Source: Chloroflexota bacterium (lineage in GTDB: Bacteria; Chloroflexota; Anaerolineae; Anaerolineales; Villigracilaceae). Taken from it: a DNA stretch of 64,000 bases. Shown in pieces: positions 7,470-17,093 of the stretch. Positions within the stretch are counted from its first letter, which is position 1. Each line of letters opens with the position of its first letter. The translations under genes were made by a program, and so were the position numbers. Location: contig JAJYLQ010000016.1 in NCBI GenBank assembly GCA_021787595.1, positions 1-64,000 on the forward strand, written 5' to 3'. Below the pieces are notes generated by a model. It was not told where the DNA came from. It ran no database searches and worked only from the letters and a program-made list of their open reading frames with translations.

Positions 7470-8237
7470 ATGCAGACAAATGTTTCCGCATTGAATGGAA
7501 AGTTGATTCTGGTGACTGGCGCAGCGCGGCGGATCGGAAAAATGCTTGCGCGGGCAGCCGCACGCGCGGGTGCGGATGTGATTATTCATTATGGCACATC
7601 AAAAGCTCAAGCGGACGAAACAAAAGAAGAAATCGCATCTCTCGGACGAAAAGCGTGGATGATCCAAGCTGATTTAAGCAAAGCTGACGAGGCCGCGAAC
7701 CTGATTTTCCAGGCGAACAAAATTGGCACGCTTTACGCGCTGATCAATAACGCCGCGATTTTTGAACCGCTTACCATGCAGGAAACAAAGTTATCAGCCT
7801 GGGAGCGTCATTTGGCAGTCAACCTGACCGCGCCGTTTCTTCTGAGTCAGGCATTTGCAAAACAACTCTCTTCGTCTGCTCCCGCCGCCTTGAGCAGTTC
7901 CAGCATTATTGGACGCATCGTCAACATTCTCGATTGGCGCGCGCTGAAGCCCGGCGCGGATCATTTTCCGTACACGATCAGCAAAGCCGCGCTGGCGGCG
8001 ATGACGAAATCACTGGCGGTCAGTCTGGCTCCAACTATTTCAGTCAACGGTTTGGCGTTGGGCGCAATCCTGCCGCCATCCGGCAAACCTGTCAGCGCAG
8101 ATTTTTTGAAAAGCATTCCCGCCGGGCGCTGGAGCCAACCGGAAGAACTCGAAGAAGCGCTGATCTTCTTGTTGGCGGGACCAGGCTATGTCACCGGCGA
8201 GATCATCCATTTAGACGGCGGCCGGCATTTGATCTAG
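7470..8237 (+). CDS. SDR oxidoreductase, probable pteridine/dihydromonapterin reductase (FolM-like)
   Basis: 255 residues. The cofactor-binding motif is TGAARRIGKMLA; the Arg-Arg after TGAA is typical of FolM/PTR1-type enzymes that prefer NADPH and pterins. NNAA follows, and the catalytic Tyr-x3-Lys is in YTISKAALAAM. The C-terminus GEIIHLDGG is standard for the fold. It is the first gene of a cluster with FolB and FolK and is divergent from phenylalanine hydroxylase, so reduction of a dihydropterin to the hydroxylase cofactor is a reasonable role. Another SDR substrate cannot be excluded. Confidence 0.75.
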   Translation: MQTNVSALNGKLILVTGAARRIGKMLARAAARAGADVIIHYGTSKAQADETKEEIASLGRKAWMIQADLSKADEAANLIFQANKIGTLYALINNAAIFEPLTMQETKLSAWERHLAVNLTAPFLLSQAFAKQLSSSAPAALSSSSIIGRIVNILDWRALKPGADHFPYTISKAALAAMTKSLAVSLAPTISVNGLALGAILPPSGKPVSADFLKSIPAGRWSQPEELEEALIFLLAGPGYVTGEIIHLDGGRHLI

Positions 8238-8245
8238 GAGGAACG

Positions 8246-8602
8246 ATGGACAAAGTCATCATCAAAGATCTGGCCGCGCGCGGCATCATCGGCATCAACG
8301 ATTGGGAGCGCGAAAAGCCGCAGGAAATCCTGATCAATATCACAGTCTTCACAGACACGCGCCGCGCCGCGGAAACGGACGACATCGAAGATTGCATCAA
8401 CTACCGGACGCTGGCGAAGAAAGCGCAGGCTCATGCCGAGACCGCGAAACGTCTGACGGTTGAAGCGCTGGCGAATGATCTTGCCAGGATTTGTTTGCAG
8501 GAAAAAGGCGTCGAGAAAGTAATCGTCCGAGTCGAAAAACCGGGCGCGGTGCGATTTGCCGGGTCGGTCGGTGTGGAAGTCGAACGAAGCCGTGGCACCT
8601 AG
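8246..8602 (+). CDS. folB: dihydroneopterin aldolase (FolB/FolX family)
   Basis: 118 residues, starting MDKVIIKDLAARGIIGINDWER after AGGAGG. This is the canonical N-terminus of the family (GI-G-x-x-x-E-R), with the catalytic Lys expected in the C-terminal half (VIVRVEKPGAVRF). The enzyme cleaves or epimerises 7,8-dihydroneopterin in folate or monapterin synthesis. It starts 8 bp after the SDR stop. Because the neighbours include a FolM-like SDR and phenylalanine hydroxylase, a FolX-type epimerase role is an alternative. Confidence 0.85.
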   Translation: MDKVIIKDLAARGIIGINDWEREKPQEILINITVFTDTRRAAETDDIEDCINYRTLAKKAQAHAETAKRLTVEALANDLARICLQEKGVEKVIVRVEKPGAVRFAGSVGVEVERSRGT

Positions 8603-8624
8603 GCCACCTACGGCGAGGATTGAT

Positions 8625-9116
8625 TTGCATCGGGTTTATTTGAGTATTGGCTCCAACATCCAGCCGGAAATCAACCTGCCAAAAGCCATTGACCGGCTCA
8701 GCGGCTTTGGGATCATTCATGCCATTTCAAGCGCATGGGAATCTCATGCAGCCGGCGCTGCGGATCAGCCGGATTTTTTGAACGCATGTGTTTCATTGGA
8801 GACAACATTACATAACAACTTGAAGGAAAAACTGGTTCAACCAGTTGAAACTGCACTTGGACGCCAACGAACACCTGACAGGAACGCGCCGCGCACAATT
8901 GACATTGATGTGATTCTCGTGGACGATGAGCCGGTCAACTTAGAGAAGTGGAATTACCCGTTTGTTGTTGTGCCGCTGGCAGAATTGGCGCCGGATATTG
9001 TTCATCCCATCACACATAAAAAAATAATCCAGGTTGCGGAACAGATGCGCTCCGAAACCTGGATTGTCAAACGTCCCGAAATCTTGAAGTCAATAAAAGA
9101 AAATTCGACTCGCTAA
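8625..9116 (+). CDS. folK: 2-amino-4-hydroxy-6-hydroxymethyldihydropteridine pyrophosphokinase
   Basis: 163 residues when started at TTG 8625, which gives [17 protein letters not shown], the standard family N-terminus, with GAGGA 5 nt upstream. The signature [12 protein letters not shown] contains the Mg-binding Asp pair, and [16 protein letters not shown] is the conserved C-terminal block. It transfers pyrophosphate from ATP to hydroxymethyl-dihydropterin in folate synthesis. Its stop overlaps the convergent folE stop by 4 bp. Dihydropteroate synthase (folP) is not in the window. Confidence 0.88.
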   Translation: MHRVYLSIGSNIQPEINLPKAIDRLSGFGIIHAISSAWESHAAGAADQPDFLNACVSLETTLHNNLKEKLVQPVETALGRQRTPDRNAPRTIDIDVILVDDEPVNLEKWNYPFVVVPLAELAPDIVHPITHKKIIQVAEQMRSETWIVKRPEILKSIKENSTR

Positions 9117-9748
9117 ATTTGAAGCGGGCCAGCCCCGCGGCTGATGTTATCCAGAAATTCCTGCCTCGTCGCCGGGTTATTGCGGAACGCGCCATGCATC
9201 GCCGACGTGGTCATGCGCGCATCGTGCTTCTTCACGCCGCGCATCATCGAACAGAGATGCAGTCCTTCGACGACGACGGCCACGCCCTGCGGCTCGAGCA
9301 ATTCCTGAAGCAAATCTGCGATCTGGCGCGTCATCCGCTCTTGAACCTGCAAGCGGCGCGCGTACATATCCACGATGCGCGGAATCTTGGAAAGCCCGAT
9401 CACCTTCCCGCGCGGCATATAGGCCACGTGAACGCGTCCCAAAAACGGAAGCAAATGATGTTCGCACAGACTGTAAAACTCGATGTCGCGCACGATCACC
9501 ATCTCATCATACGTGATATCGAACAACGCCCCATTGACGATTTTCTCGGGATCGGCGTGATAGCCGCTCAACAACTCGGTATACATGCGAGCCACGCGTT
9601 TGGGTGTATTCTTGAGCCCTTCGCGCTCCGGCCTTTCACCGATGGCGCGCAGTAATTCCAAAACAGCCGCCTCGGACGCGGACAAATCCACGCCGCTGTC
9701 GGCCAGCCTGGTTTCCGAGATTTCGTCATCAAAATCAAAGTTTTCCAT
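9113..9748 (-). CDS. folE: GTP cyclohydrolase I
   Basis: 211 residues. The zinc/catalytic motif [20 protein letters not shown] and the later HLCSMMRG (third zinc ligand Cys, then MRGV) are intact; [21 protein letters not shown] is the usual active-site helix. It converts GTP to dihydroneopterin triphosphate, the first step for folate and pterins. It is convergent with folK and completes a local pterin cluster with the SDR, FolB, FolK and phenylalanine hydroxylase. Confidence 0.93.
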   Translation of the reverse strand: MENFDFDDEISETRLADSGVDLSASEAAVLELLRAIGERPEREGLKNTPKRVARMYTELLSGYHADPEKIVNGALFDITYDEMVIVRDIEFYSLCEHHLLPFLGRVHVAYMPRGKVIGLSKIPRIVDMYARRLQVQERMTRQIADLLQELLEPQGVAVVVEGLHLCSMMRGVKKHDARMTTSAMHGAFRNNPATRQEFLDNISRGAGPLQI

Positions 9749-9816
9749 TTTCGCTCCGACAAGACTGGCCCGACAATTCCGCCGGGCCAGTGCAGATCAT
9801 TGGCGCTCCAACAAGC

Positions 9817-10386
9817 TTATCCGATCTCAGGCTCGATCAAGCCATAAGAACCATCGCGGCGGCGGTACAGCACATTGATCTTGCCGGTCTCGGCATTATA
9901 GAAGATAAAGAAATTATCGTGGCCGAGCAGATTCATTTGCTCGAGCGCCTCCAGCTCGTTCATGGGCAAAATGCGGAACTGTTTGCGTTTTGCGATCAGG
10001 GGCGGCAGCCTGCTCGTGTCGTCTGCTGGAACCTCCTCCTCCTCGATTGCTTCCGCCGCAGAACGGCCATCGCCGCGGCCATGATAATGCTTGCCCTTGT
10101 AACGTTCCATCTGGTGTTGAAGCTTTTCCAGCGCGCTGTCGAAGGCGGTAAGGATTTCGTCCGCGCGTTCCTCGGTGCGCAGGAGCAAACCTTTGCCTCG
10201 AACCGTGATCTGGGCCACGTTCCGGTCTTTGGCGTTGCGCGCCGACTTGTGGTGGGTCAGCTCGACGAACGTCTCTTCGACGACCGGCAGGTAGTGATCG
10301 AGCTTCCCGGCCCGTCCTTCCACATGTTTCCTGATGCGATCTGTTAATCGGATGTTACGGGCCTGAACGTCCACTTTGGTTGCCAT
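9817..10386 (-). CDS. hpf: ribosome hibernation promoting factor, long form
   Basis: 189 residues. N-terminal S30AE domain (about 1-105, with VDVQARNIRLTDRIRKHVEGR) and C-terminal dimerisation domain (about 135-189, with KRKQFRILPMNELEALEQMNLLGHDNFFIFYN) joined by an acidic linker. This is the long HPF that dimerises ribosomes in stationary phase. The ATG at 10386 has AAGGAGG upstream. It follows comF by about 40 bp and may be co-transcribed with it. Confidence 0.9.
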   Translation of the reverse strand: MATKVDVQARNIRLTDRIRKHVEGRAGKLDHYLPVVEETFVELTHHKSARNAKDRNVAQITVRGKGLLLRTEERADEILTAFDSALEKLQHQMERYKGKHYHGRGDGRSAAEAIEEEEVPADDTSRLPPLIAKRKQFRILPMNELEALEQMNLLGHDNFFIFYNAETGKINVLYRRRDGSYGLIEPEIG

Positions 10387-10427
10387 AGGGCCTCCTTGTA
10401 AAATAATGTGGGTGCAGACCGAACAAC

Positions 10428-11165
10428 TCACGCGCTGTCCAAACCATGACGTTTCAACGCGCGAGACACCGTCAAAGCAAAAACGTCCCGCGCTCCCGCG
10501 GCATAAAGCGCCTCGGCGCAGGACGAAAGAGTGGAACCGGTGGTAGCAACATCATCCATCAATAAAATCGTACGATTGATGACTCGCTTGGATTTCGACT
10601 GGAAGGCCTCGCGCACATTCTCGCGGCGTTCCAGCTTTGTCAGCCCGACCTGGGATCGGGTCTCACGGACTCGGCGAAGCGCATCCGCCTCGAAATCAAT
10701 TTTCATTGCCATCGCCAGCGGACGCGCGATCAACGCAACCTGATTATAACCCCGTTCCTGCAGGCGCTTCTGTCCCAGCGGGACGGGGACGATGCAATCC
10801 ACCGGCCACTTCAACGCGGCAACGAAGCCGGATAATTGCGCGGCCAGCGCGTCGCCCAGGCCGAGATCGCGGCGATATTTCAGGCGATGAAGCGCGGGAC
10901 GCACCGGCGCGTCGAACGCGGACCAGGAGCGGAGCGCGCTAAATCGGGGCCGCGCCCGCTGACAGTCCGCGCACAGACCCGGCGTATCTGTCTGGATTCC
11001 GCAAACTTCGCAAAGCGGTTCCGCGAGAGAGACAACGTTTCGCTGGCAGCCGTCGCACCAACGTGAACCGGACCTGCCGCATCCGCCGCAAACCGGGGGA
11101 AAGAGCAGATCCAATCCGCACCAAAATGATCGGTATAAAGAATATGGGATCGGGAATCCAGCCAT
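10428..11165 (-). CDS. comF: ComF family phosphoribosyltransferase-like protein
   Basis: 245 residues. Four Cys pairs at the N-terminus (CGGCG, CDGC, CEVCG, CADC) form the double zinc ribbon of ComF, followed by a type I phosphoribosyltransferase domain with ILLMDDVATTGST. ComF takes part in DNA uptake in competent bacteria; single-copy ComF-like proteins also occur outside competence loci. ATG at 11165 is chosen; a GTG at 11180 is possible. It follows tadC after about 25 bp, so it may share the Tad transcript. Confidence 0.85.
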   Translation of the reverse strand: MAGFPIPYSLYRSFWCGLDLLFPPVCGGCGRSGSRWCDGCQRNVVSLAEPLCEVCGIQTDTPGLCADCQRARPRFSALRSWSAFDAPVRPALHRLKYRRDLGLGDALAAQLSGFVAALKWPVDCIVPVPLGQKRLQERGYNQVALIARPLAMAMKIDFEADALRRVRETRSQVGLTKLERRENVREAFQSKSKRVINRTILLMDDVATTGSTLSSCAEALYAAGARDVFALTVSRALKRHGLDSA

Positions 11166-11190
11166 TGATGAAGCCCCCACAATCGAATAC

Positions 11191-12144
11191 TCAATGCAGC
11201 GCGCCGAGCGTTCTGGAAATTTGAATTCCGGCCGGTCCTAAAAGGATGATGAATATCGAAGGGAAGATCAGCAATGCCAGCGGAACGATCATTTTGATCG
11301 GCGCCTGATGCGCTTCCTCTTCCGCATGCTGGCGGCGTTTGACGCGCATCTGATCCGATTGAATACGCAGGACTTTCGAAAGGCTCACGCCCAGGATCTC
11401 GCTTTGGATGACGGCGGCAACAAAGCTGGTCATCTCCGGGATCCCAATGCGGTCGGCCATGTCGCGCAGCGCGTCACGCCGCGGCTTGCCCAATTGAACC
11501 TCGCGGATGGCGCGCAGCAATGCAAGCGAAAGTTCGTTCTGCCATTTCTCGCTGACCTTCGACATGGCCGCTTCGAAACCCAAGCCCGCCTCCACACAAA
11601 TCGTCAGCAAGTCGAGCGCATCTGGCATGGCCTTGCGGATTTCCTTTTGGCGCGAATTGATTCGGCTTTGCAGCCACAACTGCGGGAAGAAAAAACCTAT
11701 TACCGTGAAAAGCCCAACGACCAGCGTAATCCTTCCAACCGACCACGTTCTGGCCAGGATGCCCACCATCAGGAGCAGGCCGCCAAAGACCAAAGCCACA
11801 ATGAAACGGGAAGCCAGGAATGTGGATGCGTCAATGCGGCCGGGGTTGCCCGCCAGTTCCAGCTTCTTATTCGTATCCTCCAGAACCTTTTGAGGCGTAA
11901 AGCCCGCAGAAAGCTCGCCGATCCGCCGCAAAAAAGGAATCAGCACCCGTTGATTGAATGGCTGCTGCATTTCGATTTGCTCGAGGGAGGAAACCACATC
12001 GCCGCGCTGAGTGGCTTCAGCAAGGCGCGCCATCAACGGATCTTCCTCCTGTGTGGTCTGCGAGGTTCTTAATCCGGCAACGATTAACAGGACGGCCCCC
12101 ACGAACACCACCAATCCAATGATCGCGATGATCATAATATTCAT
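11191..12144 (-). CDS. tadC: TadC-like pilus assembly inner-membrane protein
   Basis: 317 residues with membrane segments near both ends and a central T2SSF domain (CVEAGLGFEAAMSKVSEKW, RDALRDMADRIGIPEM, FVAAVIQSE). This is the second platform protein of the Tad/Flp pilus machine. Start at 12144 has GAGGTG upstream and is 1 nt from the tadB stop. The gene belongs to the locus running from the Flp pilin at 17249 down to here. Confidence 0.88.
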   Translation of the reverse strand: MNIMIIAIIGLVVFVGAVLLIVAGLRTSQTTQEEDPLMARLAEATQRGDVVSSLEQIEMQQPFNQRVLIPFLRRIGELSAGFTPQKVLEDTNKKLELAGNPGRIDASTFLASRFIVALVFGGLLLMVGILARTWSVGRITLVVGLFTVIGFFFPQLWLQSRINSRQKEIRKAMPDALDLLTICVEAGLGFEAAMSKVSEKWQNELSLALLRAIREVQLGKPRRDALRDMADRIGIPEMTSFVAAVIQSEILGVSLSKVLRIQSDQMRVKRRQHAEEEAHQAPIKMIVPLALLIFPSIFIILLGPAGIQISRTLGALH

Positions 12145-12145
12145 A

Positions 12146-13108
12146 CTACACCTCGATATCCGCAATGCGCATCATGATGAAGTAACCAAGGCCGATTAGT
12201 ATGACGACCGCCGCGCCGGCTATTACTGCGCACAATACACCGGCATCCAAAAAGGACATCAGATACTTGGGGTTGAGAAACCACAAAACCACAGTTAGAA
12301 AAATAGGAATCAGTGACAACAGGGTGCCAGAGGCGCGCACCTGGGATGTCAACACGCGGATTTCGCCTTTGATCTTGACACGTTCCCGGATCGTGAAAGA
12401 AATCGTATCCAGGATTTCGGACAAGTTGCCGCCCACTTCACGCTGAACGTTGACAGCCGTTATCACGAAATCAAGGTCATCGCTCGGTATGCGGCGATGA
12501 AGATTATTCAGCGCAGTTTCCATCGGAATGCCAATTTGCATTTCCTGCACGACACGGCGGAATTCCTCGCTTATGGGTGCCGGCAGCTCCTTGCTAACTG
12601 CTTCCATGGCCTGCATGGTCGAGTAGCCAGCGCGCAAACCATTGACCATCAGGTTGAGCATGTCAGCCAGCTGATCGTTAAATCGGTTCAAACGCCGGGA
12701 CTGCTGCCGGCGAACATAGAAGCCGGGCGCGAAAAAGCCCACAACGGCCCCGATGAGGAACGAAATGATGTTTCGTCCGCCGATCAGCCAGGCAAGTCCG
12801 CCGAATGCAGCCACGGCAAAAAAGATCAGCGCAAAGTATTCGCCGACCTTGAACTTTAGATCGGCGCGCGCCAAATCACGTTTGATCTTGTCACCGAATG
12901 AGGTCTGCTCGACGCGTGCAGACACCCAATCGGTCAGGATCGAACGTTGAGCCTCCCGGTCCGCAGGCGCATTGCCTTCCTCGCCCAGGTATTGTCCGAG
13001 GCGCTGCTCTACAAGCGTCCGCTCACTGGATGAGGAAACAATCACGCCGACGATCAACAGCACGATCAGGATAATCCCGCCAATGATGATTATCAGGGTT
13101 AAAGACAT
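12146..13108 (-). CDS. tadB: TadB-like pilus assembly inner-membrane protein
   Basis: 320 residues with an N-terminal membrane helix, a central pair and C-terminal segments, plus a T2SSF domain (MVNGLRAGYSTMQAMEAV, IPMETALNNLHRRIPSDDLDFV). It is the first platform protein of the Tad system and pairs with TadC immediately downstream. AGGAAG lies about 12 nt upstream of the ATG. Confidence 0.88.
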   Translation of the reverse strand: MSLTLIIIIGGIILIVLLIVGVIVSSSSERTLVEQRLGQYLGEEGNAPADREAQRSILTDWVSARVEQTSFGDKIKRDLARADLKFKVGEYFALIFFAVAAFGGLAWLIGGRNIISFLIGAVVGFFAPGFYVRRQQSRRLNRFNDQLADMLNLMVNGLRAGYSTMQAMEAVSKELPAPISEEFRRVVQEMQIGIPMETALNNLHRRIPSDDLDFVITAVNVQREVGGNLSEILDTISFTIRERVKIKGEIRVLTSQVRASGTLLSLIPIFLTVVLWFLNPKYLMSFLDAGVLCAVIAGAAVVILIGLGYFIMMRIADIEV

Positions 13109-13134
13109 GACTTACCGTCTTCCTTTTCTTTCAA

Positions 13135-14574
13135 TTAATACCGGCGGCGTTCGCCAATGCCAAAGATGGACGGCGGAAGGTGAATGCCAGCCGCTTCGAT
13201 CTTATCCATGAATTTAGGGCGCAGGCCCGTGGGCCGCAGGTGTCCTATAATCTGGCCGTTATCTATGCCGGTCTGTTCGAAGACAAAGATATCGGTCATG
13301 GTAATGACATCCCCTTCCATACCGCTTACTTCTGTGATATTGACCACTTTGCGGGTTCCGTCGCGCATACGTGACTGATGAATCACCAAATCAATGGCCG
13401 ATGAAACTTGCTCGCGAATGGCACGCGCCGGAAGGTCCATCCCTGCCATGAGCGTCATGGTCTCAAGGCGGGATAACGTATCGCGGGGACTGTTCGAGTG
13501 CAGGGTTGTCATGGAGCCGTCGTGGCCGGTATTCATGGCCTGCAGCATATCCAGCGCCGCCTCATCGCGAATTTCACCCACGATGATCCGGTCGGGACGC
13601 ATACGGAGTGCGTTAATCACAAGAGCGCGGATCGTGATCTCGCCCCGGCCTTCAATGTTCGACGGACGGGATTCCAATGTCACCACATGTTCCTGGCGCA
13701 GCTGGAGTTCTGCGGCATTTTCAATCGTAACGATACGCTCGTCTCCGGGAATGAAGCTGGAGAGGATGTTTAGAAGTGTGGTCTTGCCCGAACCAGTGCC
13801 TCCAGAAATAACAATGTTTAGGCGGGCTTCCACACAAGCCTTGGCAAATTGCAGGGACTCCGCATTCATGGATCCAAACTGGATCAATTGTTCGACCGTA
13901 ATTGGGTTACGCGCAAATTTTCGGATCGTGAGCACAGGGCCAACAAGTGAAATGGGCGCAATTACAGCATTCACGCGCGAACCATCGGGCAAGCGAGCGT
14001 CAACGTACGGGCTGGCCTCATCAATACGACGGCCAAGCGGGGCCACGATACGATCAATGATGCGAAGAACGTGATCATTATTCTCAAACGTCACCGGCAC
14101 GCGGTGGATCTTGCCCTTGCGCTCGATATAAATATTCTTCGCGCCGTTGACCATGATTTCCGTAATGGTGTCGTCTTCCAACAGAGGCTGAAGCGGACCA
14201 AATCCCAGGATTTCGGCAGAGATCTGTTCGAACAGGCGCGCCCGTTCAGGCCTGGAAAGAACGATATTTTCCTCGGTAAGGATTTGCTCGAAAAGGTCCT
14301 GTATCGTCCGTCGAACCTCATCGGTACGTGTGACATCCATGGACGGATCGAGTTCAGCGAGCAATTTATTCTGGACGCGCGTCTTTAGATCGAAGTAGGA
14401 ACCGGCCTGAGGGGATGTGATTGGGGCGTTGACGCGTCGCGCCTGCAACGAGGAGAGCCGTGAGCTATCTCCCCCTGCGCTGTTATTTTGGCCGCCTCCT
14501 GAAGTCGAAGGAGGCGTGGGAATTTGTTGTCCCTGACCGCCCTGTCCTTGTTCAATACGTTTAAGCAGCGACAT
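13135..14574 (-). CDS. cpaF: CpaF/TadA secretion ATPase
   Basis: 479 residues. Walker A GGTGSGKTTLLN, followed by the Asp box and Walker B region (LRMRPDRIIVGEIRDEAALDML) and the His box (NTGHDGSMTTLHSN). N-terminal about 75 residues are Gln/Gly/Ser-rich and variable. It powers Flp pilin assembly as a hexamer at the membrane. AAGGAG precedes the start; the gene ends 27 bp before tadB. Confidence 0.93.
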   Translation of the reverse strand: MSLLKRIEQGQGGQGQQIPTPPSTSGGGQNNSAGGDSSRLSSLQARRVNAPITSPQAGSYFDLKTRVQNKLLAELDPSMDVTRTDEVRRTIQDLFEQILTEENIVLSRPERARLFEQISAEILGFGPLQPLLEDDTITEIMVNGAKNIYIERKGKIHRVPVTFENNDHVLRIIDRIVAPLGRRIDEASPYVDARLPDGSRVNAVIAPISLVGPVLTIRKFARNPITVEQLIQFGSMNAESLQFAKACVEARLNIVISGGTGSGKTTLLNILSSFIPGDERIVTIENAAELQLRQEHVVTLESRPSNIEGRGEITIRALVINALRMRPDRIIVGEIRDEAALDMLQAMNTGHDGSMTTLHSNSPRDTLSRLETMTLMAGMDLPARAIREQVSSAIDLVIHQSRMRDGTRKVVNITEVSGMEGDVITMTDIFVFEQTGIDNGQIIGHLRPTGLRPKFMDKIEAAGIHLPPSIFGIGERRRY

Positions 14575-14585
14575 GGTCCTTCTCC

Positions 14586-15830
14586 TTAACGCTTACCCGC
14601 TGGAATCTCATTTAAATCGAGTGCAGCCAACTGGGCGCGTACCGCTTCCGCTATACCCAATACACCTCTCGCCACCGGTTGTGCCTTATTATCCAGCATA
14701 AAAGGCACACCACGATTGACCGACGGGATGACGGTACGTTCGTCCATGGGAATCACAACCTTAACCTCTTGTTTAAGGTTCTCGCCCACCTTGTCGGGGG
14801 TGATGGCAATTCGCTTGTCGAATTTATTCATCACAAAGACAATATGTTCCCGTTCGACGCCCATCGTTTGCAACAGGTCAAGGAACAAGCGGGCGTTCTT
14901 GATCGCCGGGATATCCTGGGTGGTTATAAGAACGACAACGTCACTGGCGTCAATGGCTGAAAGGGTGATGTCGGTCAGAATGGGCGAGGTATCTACAACA
15001 ACGTAGGCGTACAATTGGCGAAGGTAACTCAAGACCTTTGAAAACTGGTCTGCCGAAACTTTTTCGGCCTGTTCGGGACGTTGAGGCGCTCCCAGAACGC
15101 GGACACCGGACGCATCGTGTTTGATCATAATGTCTTCGACGATATCCGCATCCAATTCGTCCACGCGGGGGGCAAGATCCAGAATGGTATTCTTACCCTG
15201 CTCGTTCAAGAAGACAGTGATGTCGCCAAATTGCAAATTTCCATCCACCAGCACGGCACGCGTATCCTCATTATGAAGAGCAATCGCAAGATTAACGGCG
15301 AGCGTCGTGCAGCCCGTTCCGCCCTTCGGACTGTAGACCGTCACAATTTTGCCATTGGCCAATCCGAGTGAAGCCTGCGCAAGAACTGGCGAACCCCCCG
15401 GAGCGACGGGAGCCATACGCGCCTGAGAGCTTTTGCTGCGCTCCGCGCGTGACATCTCGCCGGCGCGGCGGACAGCCGAGATCAGCTCGTCGCCGAGGGG
15501 CGGCTTCGTAAGAAAATCACGGGCCCCCGCCAACATGGCGCGGCGCATATAATTTTGGTCACCCTGAACCGATAATATGATTACTTGTATTTGTGGAGAC
15601 TTTTGCCGGATCGCTTCCGTTGCAGCAATACCATCAACATCCGGCATGTTTATGTCCATCAACACGACATCCGGATCAAGCTCCTGCGAAAGCCGGATGC
15701 CCTCCTTGCCGGAGCGGGCCGCGCCGACAACCTCAACATCAGACTCGAACTGCAGCAGCTTCCGCACATTCTCGCGGGTATCAGCAACATCGTCTACTAT
15801 CAGGACGCGAATTTTATCTCCAGCAGCCAT
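14586..15830 (-). CDS. cpaE: response regulator receiver fused to a CpaE/MinD-type ATPase
   Basis: 414 residues. Residues about 7-125 are a full receiver domain (VLIVDDVADTR, phospho-acceptor Asp in VLMDINMPD, Lys in FLTKPP). A linker follows, then a MinD/ParA-like ATPase with the deviant Walker A SPKGGTGCTTLAVN and the VVVDTSP Walker B. CpaE places the Tad machinery in the cell. In many CpaE proteins the receiver is degenerate; here it looks complete, which suggests phosphorelay control of pilus assembly. AAGGAG precedes the ATG. Confidence 0.88.
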   Translation of the reverse strand: MAAGDKIRVLIVDDVADTRENVRKLLQFESDVEVVGAARSGKEGIRLSQELDPDVVLMDINMPDVDGIAATEAIRQKSPQIQVIILSVQGDQNYMRRAMLAGARDFLTKPPLGDELISAVRRAGEMSRAERSKSSQARMAPVAPGGSPVLAQASLGLANGKIVTVYSPKGGTGCTTLAVNLAIALHNEDTRAVLVDGNLQFGDITVFLNEQGKNTILDLAPRVDELDADIVEDIMIKHDASGVRVLGAPQRPEQAEKVSADQFSKVLSYLRQLYAYVVVDTSPILTDITLSAIDASDVVVLITTQDIPAIKNARLFLDLLQTMGVEREHIVFVMNKFDKRIAITPDKVGENLKQEVKVVIPMDERTVIPSVNRGVPFMLDNKAQPVARGVLGIAEAVRAQLAALDLNEIPAGKR

Positions 15831-15874
15831 ACATCTCCTTGAAAAAATACACCAAACAAATTCAATGATGCCCT

Positions 15875-16951
15875 TTACGGACTCGCAGGCTTCACCGTTA
15901 CTGTATCATTGGGTAGTGTTGGAGCTGTCAATGTGTCAATCCGAGGTTGTGAAGCATAAGGCAGCTTTGCCGGTACCGGAATATTGTACTGGCTCAACAA
16001 GAATTGTAACGTGGCCGCCTCGGTTGCAGAACGCGATTGGTCATTGGGATTGCGCAAAGTCATCATGATCTGGACGTTGGTGTATACCATGTAGAAAAGC
16101 GTATTCGCATCCTGTGGCGAGACAATCAAAGTGATGATATCCGGTGGCGCAGATGTTGTTGCCTGCTGCTGGTTTTGTTGTGCCGTCTGGGCGGTGGTTG
16201 TAGCCGTGAGCGGGAAGTCGCCAAGTTTCAACACAACCACATCCTGCAACACGGTCTGGCAAACCGGGCGCGGTCTCTGGGCTTCAGAAGGCACCACATA
16301 AAATGGCTGCTGTAATGACGGCTCCAACTCCAACCGGCCCTGAGTGGTTGCCGCACCGCCTGAACTGATGCCGAGGGATAGAACAGGCAGGGAGTTCTGG
16401 GGAAAACCCGTCCCGGACAAGGCGGCGGTGTGGTTGGGAAGGGCGCTTTGGAAGCTCGGGTCAACATCCACGAACAAGAAACAGGCGTTCACGTTCACAT
16501 GTGCGCCGTCGTTGATCCCGTAAGCCGCCAGCGACAGGCGGGTCGTCGGAATCGAAACAGCGATCATGCCCGGCGGGATCAGAGCCGCCCATTGCGGACC
16601 GGCGATCGCGACCCCCTGCGAGGAATCGGTCACCATCGCACTTGTGATAGGCACGCCCTGGTCTATTGGATACTTTGCGACTTTATTCAGCAGTTCAGCC
16701 TTTCGATCTACAGTGAACTCGCCCGCCGTCAATTGACTCTGGGGGATGGACATGGTGCCCAACATGCCCTCGGCGATTTGCCCGCCCTGCGGGATATTCT
16801 GCCCAGCCGTATAGATTTGGACATAGGTCGGGGTTTGCTGTTGAGCAGTTTGGTTCTGAAGCAGGGTGCGCAAAGCAAAAAAGGCCACCACCAGCCCAAC
16901 CACTACGATCAGTATCAGAAGCAGGAAAGTTATAATCCGGCCGCGACGCAT
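15875..16951 (-). CDS. cpaB: CpaB/RcpC-like Flp pilus assembly protein
   Basis: 358 residues. One N-terminal membrane helix (about 6-28), then a SAF-type domain (QIYTAGQNIPQGGQIAEGML) and a beta-rich body with VSIPTTRLSLAAYGINDGAHVNV. RcpC/CpaB proteins act outside the inner membrane with the pilus. In this locus it is followed directly by cpaE: no cpaC secretin or cpaD gene lies between, as expected if there is no outer membrane. GAGGAG precedes the start. Confidence 0.85.
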   Translation of the reverse strand: MRRGRIITFLLLILIVVVGLVVAFFALRTLLQNQTAQQQTPTYVQIYTAGQNIPQGGQIAEGMLGTMSIPQSQLTAGEFTVDRKAELLNKVAKYPIDQGVPITSAMVTDSSQGVAIAGPQWAALIPPGMIAVSIPTTRLSLAAYGINDGAHVNVNACFLFVDVDPSFQSALPNHTAALSGTGFPQNSLPVLSLGISSGGAATTQGRLELEPSLQQPFYVVPSEAQRPRPVCQTVLQDVVVLKLGDFPLTATTTAQTAQQNQQQATTSAPPDIITLIVSPQDANTLFYMVYTNVQIMMTLRNPNDQSRSATEAATLQFLLSQYNIPVPAKLPYASQPRIDTLTAPTLPNDTVTVKPASP

Positions 16952-17028
16952 ATACTTCTCCTCTCTTACATTAGTTCTGGGAATTCTATAATAAGATTAT
17001 ACAAGAAAAATGACAAAAACATATTGGT

Positions 17029-17066
17029 AAAAAAAGTGGGACTCTGTCTGTTCGACAGAGTCCCAC
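17029..17066 (-). terminator. rho-independent terminator after the Flp pilin
   Basis: Perfect 13-bp arms (17036-17048 and 17054-17066, containing GGGACTCTGTC) with a 5-nt loop, followed on the minus strand by seven T. It sits 27 bp after the pilin stop and 78 bp before cpaB, so most transcripts should end after the pilin, giving more pilin than assembly proteins. Confidence 0.9.
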
Positions 17067-17093
17067 CCGCTCGCCAGGAGCAGAAGAGCAAAA

